Source of the DNA: CAZVEV01 sp964625865
Lineage (GTDB): Bacteria; Planctomycetota; Phycisphaerae; SM23-33
Length of the DNA stretch: 13,025 nt
Reading direction: 5' to 3'
NCBI GenBank assembly: GCA_964625865.1
Contig: CAZVEV010000166.1
Span: 1 to 13,025, forward strand
The position numbers and the translations under genes were made by a program. Below are positions 6,616 to 12,953 of this stretch, one piece after another. Each line of letters begins with the position of its first letter. The first letter of the stretch is position 1. Below the pieces are notes generated by a model, which saw nothing but the letters and a program-made list of their open reading frames with translations, was not told where the DNA came from and made no database searches.

Positions 6616-7617
6616 ATGGGCAGGGCATGGCGGATACTCATGGCGGCGGGGATGGCGGGCGTACTGGCTGGGTGCGGCAATGGCGGATCGGGGCCGCAGA
6701 CGCCTCCGGGCCGGCCGGCAGCTCCGCAGGCCACATCCAGACCGGCCGGCGGGACACATACGCCGGCGAAGACGTCCGACGACGTAATGGCCTTCGTTAA
6801 CGATAAGCCCCTGTATATGTCGGAGCTTATCGACTCGCTTCTGCGTGGCCCCGGGCGGGCCTATGCCGACCAGTTGGTCCGAAGCGAACTGGTCAGACAG
6901 GCGATGGTCAAGGCCAACATGACCCTGACCGCCAAGGACATCGCCGCCGAAACCGAGAGCATACTCAAGCTCATGGTCCCCCAGGCCCGCACGCCCGACG
7001 AGCGGAAGCAGGTGCTCGACCGGATGCTCTCCGACAAGCAGGTTCCTTACGCCCAGTGGCTCATCGGCGTGAAGGTCTCTGCCTCCCTGCGGCGGCTGGC
7101 CGAGCCGCGGGTCAAGATCACCGATCAGATGCTCCAGACCGAGTTCGGGCGCCTGTACGGCAGGCAAGCCGTCGTCCGCGTGATCGAGGTCGCCTCGCTG
7201 GACAAGGCACGCGAGGCCCTTGCCGCCCTGAAGGCCGGTCAGAAGTTCGCCGACCTCGCCTGGAAGCGGTCGATCCACACCAGCGCCACCAACGGCGGAC
7301 TGCTCGCCCCCATGAGCGCCAAGTCACAGAACGTCCCGCCGGCGATCCTCCAGACGGCCCTGTCGCTCAAGAAAGCCGGCGAGGTCTCAGACCCCGTCCA
7401 GGTCGAGGCGACATTCTTCATCCTCCAACTCGACAAGTCCATCGAGCCCAAGAACGTCACGTTCGAGGACGTGAAACCCAAGATCACCGAATCGCTCCAC
7501 GCCCGCCTGCTGCGCTTCTACCAGAAGGCCGTCCTCGACGAGATTACCCGCGACGGGAAGGTCCAATTCGTCAATCCCATCCTGAGGCAGACCCCGGCGC
7601 CCAAGCCCGCGCCGTGA
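6616..7617 (+). CDS. PpiC/SurA-like peptidyl-prolyl isomerase lipoprotein
   Basis: The 333-residue product looks like an exported parvulin-type chaperone. It starts with a lipoprotein signal: charged MGRAWR, a hydrophobic core and the lipobox LAGC, with Cys20 as the expected lipidated residue. A Pro/Gly/Thr-rich linker runs to about residue 52. A SurA-N-like helical segment follows, beginning VMAFVNDKPLYMSEL. The rotamase domain lies at about 182-275, with AALKAGQKFADLA, the glycine pair of TNGGLLAP, LSLKKAGEVSDPV and a closing FFILQLDKS, all in PpiC order. It would be anchored to a membrane facing the periplasm and assist protein folding. I chose ATG 6616 because GAAGGG sits 8 nt upstream and the signal then has normal length; ATG 6568 would add 16 charged residues. 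The catalytic state of the domain cannot be judged from motifs alone. Confidence 0.85.
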   Translation: MGRAWRILMAAGMAGVLAGCGNGGSGPQTPPGRPAAPQATSRPAGGTHTPAKTSDDVMAFVNDKPLYMSELIDSLLRGPGRAYADQLVRSELVRQAMVKANMTLTAKDIAAETESILKLMVPQARTPDERKQVLDRMLSDKQVPYAQWLIGVKVSASLRRLAEPRVKITDQMLQTEFGRLYGRQAVVRVIEVASLDKAREALAALKAGQKFADLAWKRSIHTSATNGGLLAPMSAKSQNVPPAILQTALSLKKAGEVSDPVQVEATFFILQLDKSIEPKNVTFEDVKPKITESLHARLLRFYQKAVLDEITRDGKVQFVNPILRQTPAPKPAP

Positions 7618-7655
7618 TCCGCCAAGGCCGAGTGACGCGATGTCTGACCATGGTG

Positions 7656-7676
7656 GCACAGTCTTTCAGGCTGTGC
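7656..7676. repeat. Small REP-like hairpin after the lipoprotein gene
   Basis: GCACAG (7656-7661) and CTGTGC (7671-7676) pair, with a further T-G and C-G pair inside and a 5-nt loop. It lies 38 nt after the lipoprotein stop with no T tract, so it may be a 3'-end stem or a dispersed REP-like repeat. Only one copy is present in the window. Confidence 0.4.
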
Positions 7677-7920
7677 TTCCGTTTCCCAATCCTCCATTGC
7701 CGTCCCAAACGTGTAGGAGGTCTCTCGGAAGACTGAAGGGCGACCCCTGCGCAACGTCCTGCGGGGCCTAACCACCGCAACCCCCTCTCATACGCCCATA
7801 GTCACGGCCTAAGCCGCTTCCGCGCTTCAGGCGGGGTGGGGGGTCCTTTTCGCCCTCCAGACGCGGCTACGCCCCCTCTACGCCCCTTGGCCGGCGTCTA
7901 CCACCAGACCCCGTCGGCTC

Positions 7921-8047
7921 CATTATTCGGCTCATCCGGATAATGCGTAGGTAGGTGCGGGCCGGTGCATCCCTCTTGGGTAAGCGGCGCGATAGCGAGC
8001 GGGCGAACCGATTGCCCGCCACGCCACCGCCGGGCTTGTCCCGGCGG
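7921..8047 (+). repeat. Structured dispersed repeat, copy A
   Basis: About 117 nt (7931-8047) recur at 12765-12886 in the same orientation at roughly 90 percent identity by eye. Three stems are visible. The first pairs CATTATTCGG (7921-7930) with CCGGATAATG (7936-7945), with one T-G pair. The second pairs CGGGC with GCCCG around the GAACCGATT loop near 8000-8018. The third pairs CCGCCGGG (8027-8034) with CCCGGCGG (8040-8047) around CTTGT. The spacing of the stems is conserved between the copies apart from a 5-nt indel. Confidence 0.8.
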
Positions 8048-8484
8048 GGACTTCTGCGAACGCACATGGTCACCGACAGCACGTCCCCGATCGCGACAAG
8101 CGTGCGGAAGCACTGCGCCGGCGGGCGAATCCCCCGGGTGTAATCACCCGGGGCGAAATGCATGCGTCCGGGAGGGCAAAGGTCTCATGCGCAAACCGCC
8201 ATTTCGCCCCCGGTGAATACACCGGGGGGACTTCTGCGAACGCACATGGTCACCGACAGCACGTCCCCGATCGCGACAAGNNNNNNNNNNNNNNNNNNNN
8301 NNNNNNNNNNNNNNNNNNNNNNNNNNNNNNNNNNNNNNNNNNNNNNNNNNNNNNNNNNNNNNNNNNNNNNNNNNNNNNNNGCAAAGGTCTCATGCGCAAA
8401 CCGCCATTTCGCCCCCGGTGAATACACCGGGGGGATCTCTGCGAATGCACATGGTCACCGACAGCACGTCCCCGATCGCGACAG
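8047..8484 (+). repeat. Tandem hairpin-repeat array interrupted by an assembly gap
   Basis: A 54-nt segment (8047-8100) recurs identically at 8227-8280, a 180-nt period, and again at about 8432-8484 with a few changes. The segment preceding it (8176-8230, starting GCAAAGGTCTCATGCGC) recurs at 8381-8435. Each unit has a GC hairpin: CCCCGGGTG/CACCCGGGG with loop TAAT (8132-8153), then CCCCCGGTG/CACCGGGGG with loop AATA at 8207-8228 and again at 8412-8433. Because the N run lies inside the array, the true copy number is unknown. Confidence 0.85.
8281..8380. other. Assembly gap of 100 N
   Basis: Exactly 100 undetermined bases, the usual placeholder for a gap of unknown size. It begins right at the end of one repeat module and ends at the start of another, so the assembly most likely broke because repeat units are near-identical. 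Additional units, or even a gene, could be missing. Confidence 0.97.
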
Positions 8485-8541
8485 GCGTACAGGTCCGGTC
8501 GGCGGTGGACCGCGGGGGGGGTATCGTTTAACATCGCGCTG

Positions 8542-9840
8542 ATGAAGCTTCGTCGACATGGGACATTTTCCGGCGGGATTGACTTGCCTGACCCACGCCC
8601 CGACGCGCGGGGCGCCCGTATTGAGACTGCCGCCCCGCTGACGGCCCTGCGCGTGCCCTGCTATCCGTCGGCGCAACCGACGGTAACCGTTGGGCAACGC
8701 GTCGACCCGCAGCAGATGATCGCCGCCGCCCAAGGTCCGGGCGGACTGGATATCTTTGCGCCGCTGGGCGGCACGGTGGCGGGTATACGCGAGGTGAATC
8801 TCGTTGACGACGGACGGATGCTCGCCGTCGATGCCGTCGAACTGACCGACCTGTCCGAGCCGGAAACCCTCGAGACGCAGGATGAGACATTCGACTGGCG
8901 CGCCGCCGATCAGAAGGCTCTGGTCGAGAGGCTCGCCGGCGGCGCCGTGCCCGTGTTCGGCCCGGCCGTCGAACCGCTGACGGCCTGGCTGGGCCGCGCG
9001 GCAGCCGGCCCCTGCGAGATCATCATCGCCAACGTGATGGCCAACGAGCCGTACCTGTCGGCCGACCATCGCCTGCTCGTCGAGTTCGGGCGGGAGGTCG
9101 TCTATGGTCTGGAGATTCTCCGGCGGGCCGCGGGGGTTTCTCGTGCGGCCGTCGCGGTAGACCATCGCCGCACCGGCGACTACCGCGCATGCGGCGAGAC
9201 GGCTCGCGACTTGGGGATCGACCGCGTCTCGCTGACGCACAAGTACCCCATCGGCAACGCCCGCCTGCTGACGAGGGTGCTGACCGGTCGCACGGCGCCT
9301 CTCGGCGGGCGGACGATCGACGTGGGGGTAGCTGTCATCGACGCCTCGACGTGCCTGGCGGCGTATCGATGGGTCGCCTGCGGGGTCCGCCTGACGCATC
9401 GCGTGGTGGCGCTGGCGGCCGCGGGCCGGCCTCGGAACGTCTGGGCGCCCCTCGGGGCCCCCAGCGGGGAACTGGTCGGCGGGGCGGGAGAACTGATCTA
9501 CGGCGGGGCGATGACCGGGCGTGCGTGCGACGCGGCGGTGGTGGTGACGCCCGGCACCCGGGCGCTGATCCGCCTGGACACCGCCGCCCTCGGGCGCCCC
9601 CGGGCGTGCGTCCGATGCGCCTGGTGCCTCGAAGGATGCCCCGCACAACTCGACGTTGCCGCCCTGAACGAGGCGTTCGAACTCGGACAATTCGGCGGTC
9701 CGGCCGGCCGCGCCGCCGGGGCGTGCATCGGGTGCGGAATCTGCTCGTACGTCTGCCCGTCGTGCCTGCCTCTGACGGCGCGCGTCAGGCAGCTTGGGCG
9801 GGGCGCCCCGGAAGGCCCCGGCGCGGAGGTCCAGCCATGA
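8542..9840 (+). CDS. rnfC: Divergent RnfC-like electron-transport subunit
   Basis: RnfC is the peripheral iron-sulphur/flavin subunit of the Rnf ferredoxin:NAD+ oxidoreductase. This 432-residue protein starts with the RnfC N-terminal pattern HGTFSGGIDLP. It has a biotinyl-like sandwich region (about 40-100), then NVMANEPYLSADHR (164-176, for the family's NxxECEPYLTxDxR), KYPIGNARLLTRVLTGR (from K234, for KYPQGGEKQLI), IYGGAMTG (for GGPMMG) and two [4Fe-4S] motifs. The cysteines are 356/359/362/366 and 395/398/401/405. The glycine-rich NADH/FMN loop, normally GLGGAGFPTHxK, is degraded to LAGGAVPVFG (from L131). The ECEPY acid pair is also altered, so normal NADH chemistry is doubtful. No clear Shine-Dalgarno is seen. 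It overlaps rnfD by ATGA, implying coupled translation. No rnfA, B, E or G follows. Confidence 0.85.
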   Translation: MKLRRHGTFSGGIDLPDPRPDARGARIETAAPLTALRVPCYPSAQPTVTVGQRVDPQQMIAAAQGPGGLDIFAPLGGTVAGIREVNLVDDGRMLAVDAVELTDLSEPETLETQDETFDWRAADQKALVERLAGGAVPVFGPAVEPLTAWLGRAAAGPCEIIIANVMANEPYLSADHRLLVEFGREVVYGLEILRRAAGVSRAAVAVDHRRTGDYRACGETARDLGIDRVSLTHKYPIGNARLLTRVLTGRTAPLGGRTIDVGVAVIDASTCLAAYRWVACGVRLTHRVVALAAAGRPRNVWAPLGAPSGELVGGAGELIYGGAMTGRACDAAVVVTPGTRALIRLDTAALGRPRACVRCAWCLEGCPAQLDVAALNEAFELGQFGGPAGRAAGACIGCGICSYVCPSCLPLTARVRQLGRGAPEGPGAEVQP

Positions 9841-11033
9841 CCCCGCCGGACGATCTCCATCGCCCGCCGCCCGACCGCGCCGAGGCCCCGCGCGAGCTGT
9901 CCGGCGGGCCGTTCCTGCACACCGGGGAGAACATCCGGCATATGCGCGTCGCGACGCTGCGGGCGGTTGCCGTCCTGTTGGCCGCCGGCGTGGCCCTGTT
10001 CGGGTGGCGGGCGGCGGTGGTGGCCGGGATCTGCATCGTCACCTGCCTCGCCGTCCAGAGGCTCTGTTGGCGCCTGACGCTGCGGCCCTGGCTTGGTCGG
10101 CCGGAAGACGCCTGCCTGACCGGCACGCTGCTTGCCCTCACGCTGCCCGCCTTCGTGGCCTGGTACGTGCCGGTCCTCGCGGTGGTCGTGGCCGTCCTGC
10201 TCGGGGCCGCTCCGTCCGGCGTCTGTCGGCGCCAACTCTGGCAGGGCGTGTTGATTGCTCCGATCGCCGTGTCCGCGCTGCTCGGCGGACACGTCACCAA
10301 TCCCCGAACCTGGCCGGTGCTGCTGGAAGGCCAGTCCGTTACGGGCGACATCCTGCGCATCGCCTCGCCTGGAGATGACCCGGTCGAGGACGTTGCTGCT
10401 GCGGCCCCGCATGCGGTCCGTGTCGTGCCCCCGCGTGCGATCATGGCAGGCCTTACCCGTCGCGACGCCCCGGCGTACGGAGGCCTGCTGCGCTCATGGG
10501 CCGGCGTGCCGAGAACCGCCGCGATGGCGCTGGGATCGCTGCCCGAACCACGCGATATGGTCCTGGGCTCTCGCGCGGGCCTGATCGGGGGCACGTGCGC
10601 GGCCATGCTCCTCGCTGTCCTGGTCTACCTGACCTACCGACGATACGTGCGAGGGGGCATGGTCGTGGCCATGCTGGCGGCGGCATGGTGCACCGCGGCG
10701 GTGGCGCCGGTGTGGCTGCTCGACCCCGACGGGACCACGCGAACAGTCTCCCTGCCCCTGTTGACCGAAGGCTTCGACGCCGGGATGATCTACTGCGCTG
10801 CGCAGATGCTCAGCGGCGAGGTCCTGCTGGCGACCCTTCTGGTGGCCGTCCTTCCCGCTATGCGCCCGCTGACGGTGGGGGGGCAGGTGGCCTTCGGCGC
10901 CGCCTGCGGGGCGGCCGTCATGACCACGCAGATGTACACCACGTGGGGTCCGGCCGCCTTCGCCGCGCTGTTGGTCGTCGAGACGCTGGCGGCCGGGCTG
11001 GCGGCGGTGGGGCGGATGAGGCGCGGATTCTGA
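9837..11033 (+). CDS. rnfD: Divergent RnfD/NqrB-like membrane subunit
   Basis: RnfD is an integral membrane flavoprotein of the Rnf ion-pumping complex. The 398-residue product has a cytosolic N-terminal tail of about 45 residues with SGGPFLHTGENIRHM, then roughly nine or ten hydrophobic segments. LTGTLLALTLPAFVAWYVPVL matches RnfD's LTGLLLALxLPxxxPxW. LGSLPEPRDMVLGSRAGLIGGT (232-253) matches the GxxPGSIGETS loop but lacks its Glu. A late PLTVGGQVAFGAACG matches the SPxTxxGxxIYGxGxG segment. The covalent-FMN motif (S/T)GAT is not evident; the best placed stretch is QSVTGDI (from 166), which lacks the acceptor Thr. The start overlaps the rnfC stop by ATGA. The protein is RnfD-related by pattern, but flavinylation appears lost. 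queE begins 31 nt downstream. Confidence 0.8.
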   Translation: MTPPDDLHRPPPDRAEAPRELSGGPFLHTGENIRHMRVATLRAVAVLLAAGVALFGWRAAVVAGICIVTCLAVQRLCWRLTLRPWLGRPEDACLTGTLLALTLPAFVAWYVPVLAVVVAVLLGAAPSGVCRRQLWQGVLIAPIAVSALLGGHVTNPRTWPVLLEGQSVTGDILRIASPGDDPVEDVAAAAPHAVRVVPPRAIMAGLTRRDAPAYGGLLRSWAGVPRTAAMALGSLPEPRDMVLGSRAGLIGGTCAAMLLAVLVYLTYRRYVRGGMVVAMLAAAWCTAAVAPVWLLDPDGTTRTVSLPLLTEGFDAGMIYCAAQMLSGEVLLATLLVAVLPAMRPLTVGGQVAFGAACGAAVMTTQMYTTWGPAAFAALLVVETLAAGLAAVGRMRRGF

Positions 11034-11064
11034 CGCCCGGGCCCGTACAATAGCAGGCGAAGCC

Positions 11065-11715
11065 ATGACCGAAACACTGATCGTCAACGAGATCTTCAAG
11101 AGCATCCAGGGCGAGTCGACCCGCGCGGGGCTGCCCTGCGTGATGATCCGGCTGGCCGGGTGCAACCTGCGGTGCGCGTGGTGCGACACGGTCTACGCCC
11201 GGGACGCCGAGGCCGGGCTGGCCATGACTGTCAACGACGTGCTGGCCACGGCGGTTGATCTGGGTTGCCCCCGCGCCGAAGTCACCGGCGGTGAACCCCT
11301 GCTCCAGCCCGCGGCCACCGGTCTGCTCGAGCGCCTCTGCGACGCCGGCTTCGAGACGCTGCTCGAGACCAACGGCTCGCAGGACATCGCCCCCCTCGAC
11401 CCGCGCGTGGTGCGGATCGTCGACTTCAAGTGTCCGGCCAGCGGCGCCGAAGCGGCCAACCGCTGGGCCAACGTCGAGCACCTGACCGACCGTGACGAAG
11501 TCAAGTTCGTCATCGCCGACCGCCGCGACTACGAGTACGCCCGCGACGCCGTCACCCGCTACGACCTGTCCGATCGCTGCGCGGTGATCTTCTCCCCCGC
11601 CGACGTCACGGCCCCGGCCCAACTGGCTTTATGGATACTCGAAGACGGTTTGGACGTGAGGCTGGGCCTGCAACTGCATAAGATGATCTGGCCGGACAAG
11701 GACAGAGGCGTGTGA
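11065..11715 (+). CDS. queE: 7-carboxy-7-deazaguanine synthase, radical SAM
   Basis: QueE converts 6-carboxy-5,6,7,8-tetrahydropterin to 7-carboxy-7-deazaguanine, the second SAM-independent-looking ring contraction step that in fact uses S-adenosylmethionine radical chemistry, on the path to preQ0 and queuosine. The 216-residue protein has the N-terminal EIFKSIQGES substrate signature and the radical SAM cluster CNLRCAWC (Cys33, 37, 40) followed by DT. It also carries TGGEPLLQ, LETNGS, DFKCPASG, EVKFVI and a C-terminal LQLHKMIWP, all in family order. A TACAAT box at 11046-11051 lies just upstream but without a convincing -35, so transcription could also come from rnfD. The last five codons (DRGV-stop) are duplicated exactly before queD. 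The gene acts with queD downstream. Confidence 0.96.
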   Translation: MTETLIVNEIFKSIQGESTRAGLPCVMIRLAGCNLRCAWCDTVYARDAEAGLAMTVNDVLATAVDLGCPRAEVTGGEPLLQPAATGLLERLCDAGFETLLETNGSQDIAPLDPRVVRIVDFKCPASGAEAANRWANVEHLTDRDEVKFVIADRRDYEYARDAVTRYDLSDRCAVIFSPADVTAPAQLALWILEDGLDVRLGLQLHKMIWPDKDRGV

Positions 11716-11798
11716 GCGGCGGCCCCGGAGTTTCGCCGTCCAAGGACGGCCTCTTCGGTCCCACGACGGACCGAACCGAAAAAGACAGAGGCGTGTGA
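11701..11798 (+). repeat. 15-bp direct repeats flanking a 68-nt double-hairpin insert between queE and queD
   Basis: GACAGAGGCGTGTGA occurs at 11701-11715, where it encodes the last four residues and stop of queE, and again at 11784-11798, 1 nt before the queD ATG. Between them are 68 nt with two perfect stems: GCCGTCC/GGACGGC (11735-11741, 11744-11750) and TTCGGTCC/GGACCGAA (11754-11761, 11768-11775). The second copy supplies AGAGG, 8 nt from the queD start. The layout looks like a small mobile hairpin element with target duplication, or a slippage duplication; I cannot separate these from one sequence. Confidence 0.75.
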
Positions 11799-11799
11799 C

Positions 11800-12168
11800 A
11801 TGCATGAACTGGTCAAGACATTCCGATTCGAGGCCGCCCACTCGCTGCCGAACGTGCCCCCCGCCCACAAGTGCAGCCGCCTGCACGGGCACAGCTATCG
11901 CGTGGACATTCACGTGACCGGCGAGCCGTCGGGCCAGACCGGCTGGGTGATCGACTTCGGCGAGATCAAGCGCGCCGTCGAACCCGTGCTGGACGAACTG
12001 GACCACCGCTGCTTGAACGACCTGCCCGGCCTGGCCAACTCGACCAGCGAGACGATCTGCGCGTACCTGTGGGACCGCATCGCCGGGGACCTGCCGGGCC
12101 TGTCAGCGATCACCGTCTGGGAGTCCGACACCTCCCGCTGCATCTATCGTGGACCGTCGGGGAAATGA
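11800..12168 (+). CDS. queD: 6-carboxy-5,6,7,8-tetrahydropterin synthase
   Basis: QueD converts 7,8-dihydroneopterin triphosphate to 6-carboxytetrahydropterin, the substrate of QueE, in the cytoplasm. The 122-residue length fits the PTPS/QueD family. Zinc ligands are visible as His14 (EAAHSL) and His29/His31 (LHGHSY). Cys25 just before them (HKCSRLHGH) is the catalytic cysteine typical of QueD-type members. LDHRCLND carries the family His of the catalytic relay, and WESDTSRCIY near the end carries the substrate-binding Glu. GWVIDFGEIK is the usual dimer-core segment. The start is the ATG after AGAGG at 11787-11791. queE lies 84 nt upstream, so the pair is likely cotranscribed. queC, queF and folE are not in the window. 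Confidence 0.95.
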   Translation: MHELVKTFRFEAAHSLPNVPPAHKCSRLHGHSYRVDIHVTGEPSGQTGWVIDFGEIKRAVEPVLDELDHRCLNDLPGLANSTSETICAYLWDRIAGDLPGLSAITVWESDTSRCIYRGPSGK

Positions 12169-12265
12169 CGAGCGCCCGGCGGGGGATGGATTCTGCGTGG
12201 CGGCGCCCCCGGGTGACCGTTTGCCCCGAAGTTGACCTTCCGGGCCTCGACGAAACCCACGGTTG

Positions 12266-12283
12266 GCGCCGGCTGGCGCTTTT
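12266..12283 (+). terminator. Terminator candidate for the que transcript
   Basis: GCGCC (12266-12270) and GGCGC (12275-12279) pair around GGCT and are followed directly by TTTT. The stem is short, and it lies 97 nt after the queD stop. It is the only hairpin I found in the window followed immediately by a T tract. Confidence 0.35.
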
Positions 12284-12480
12284 GACCGATGTACGCACCA
12301 AAGCTACGAAACTCGGATTCCCGCAACTGGCGCCCGGCCAATTGGATACGACGAAACCCGGTCGAAACTGCTCCGTCCGCCGTTGCGGGCGCGCCAACCG
12401 CGCTGCCGGCGGGGAGAAATCGACGACTTATGCAACTTTTGCGGTTGCCTAAGAGGCAACACGAAAATATCTATTATTCT

Positions 12481-12640
12481 GATTGTGATTAGTAGATTGG
12501 CCTCGTGCACAGACTCATTGGCCATAGGAGCGTTCGGGACTTTCGGTCCCGCGGGGGCCACTGAAGTGGCCGGCCCCATTCGGCGCTGAGGTGCAGAGAC
12601 CTCCTTCGCCCACCGCCGAGCGCACTGACTGATCACAATC
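12481..12640. repeat. 13-bp inverted repeats bounding a 160-nt segment
   Basis: GATTGTGATTAGT (12481-12493) and ACTGATCACAATC (12628-12640) are inverted copies with one mismatch. The enclosed 134 nt contain the small stems GGGAC/GTCCC and GGCCAC/GTGGCC. The outline fits a MITE-like element, but no flanking target duplication is visible and no transposase is nearby. Confidence 0.4.
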
Positions 12641-12742
12641 GGTGAATCCATCGCGGGTGTGGAGACGATCACCGACATTCCGGCATTCGCGAAGACGTAT
12701 GTCGAGGCAGCAATCGACGCCCTGGTCGAGACGGCACGGTAG
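12629..12742 (+). pseudogene. Possible C-terminal remnant of an unidentified gene
   Basis: A 37-codon open stretch ending in TAG translates to a protein-like sequence: IAGVETITDIPAFAKTYVEA, then AIDALVETAR. Composition and third-position GC use resemble real coding DNA here, unlike the neighbouring frames. It has no ATG start, and a stop lies just upstream, where the inverted repeat begins. I do not recognise the family. It may be the tail of a gene truncated by the adjoining element, or chance. Confidence 0.3.
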
Positions 12743-12755
12743 ACACGCCCTGTCA

Positions 12756-12886
12756 CATTCTCGGTTCATCCGGATAATGCGTAGGTGGGTTCAGGCCAGT
12801 CAGGTGCATCCCTCGTGGGTAAGCGGTGCGATAGCGAGCGGGTGAACCGACTGCCCGCCACGCCACCGCCGGGCTTGTCCCGGCGG
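12756..12886 (+). repeat. Structured dispersed repeat, copy B
   Basis: This is the second copy of the 7921-8047 repeat in the same orientation. The third stem (CCGCCGGG 12866-12873 with CCCGGCGG 12879-12886) is identical to copy A. The second stem changes from CGGGC to CGGGT opposite GCCCG, so G-U pairing replaces G-C. The first stem is partly degenerate (CATTCTCGG on the left). There is a 5-nt indel near 12795-12805. Confidence 0.8.
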
Positions 12887-12932
12887 AGCGTTGATTCGTC
12901 ACTAGCCCGCCGCTTGCCAAGAGTCGGCGCCA

Positions 12933-12953
12933 CCACGGGGCTTGCCCCCGTGG
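12933..12953 (+). repeat. Related hairpin with CTTGC loop
   Basis: CCACGGGG (12933-12940) and CCCCGTGG (12946-12953) pair perfectly around CTTGC. The loop and the GCCACC-like left flank resemble those of the third stem in copies A and B (loop CTTGT), but the stem bases differ on both sides with pairing kept. It appears to be a further member of the same hairpin family. Confidence 0.65.

Larger units (their letters stand above)
7618..8541. other. Gene-free, repeat-dense intergenic region
   Basis: No open frame here has family resemblance, although several short GC-rich frames exist. The region contains a 21-nt hairpin (7656-7676), an imperfect stem near 7807-7832, a structured 120-nt repeat, a tandem array of about 105-nt modules, and a 100-N assembly gap. 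The last repeat module ends about 57 nt before rnfC. Just before rnfC are a small stem (GGTCC 8492-8496 with GGACC 8507-8511) and an 8-G run ending at 8521. Confidence 0.7.

Noticed and set aside
7955..8216. Small open frames such as the one starting MHPSWVSGAIASG
   Set aside because: The same peptide words arise from both copies of the structured repeat at 7.9 and 12.8 kb, so they reflect repeat sequence rather than a gene.
8047..8484. Possible CRISPR array
   Set aside because: The repeated modules are over 50 nt with a 180-nt period, spacers are not unique short segments, and no cas gene is near.
9189..9836. N-terminal extension of the RnfD frame into rnfC
   Set aside because: The extra 216 codons are Arg-rich, out-of-frame translation of rnfC; the ATG in the ATGA overlap gives a normal RnfD start.
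12304..12756. 150-codon open frame on the minus strand downstream of queD
   Set aside because: It crosses the inverted repeats and the AT-rich patch, has no family pattern and no ribosome-binding site, and opposes a better-looking coding remnant.
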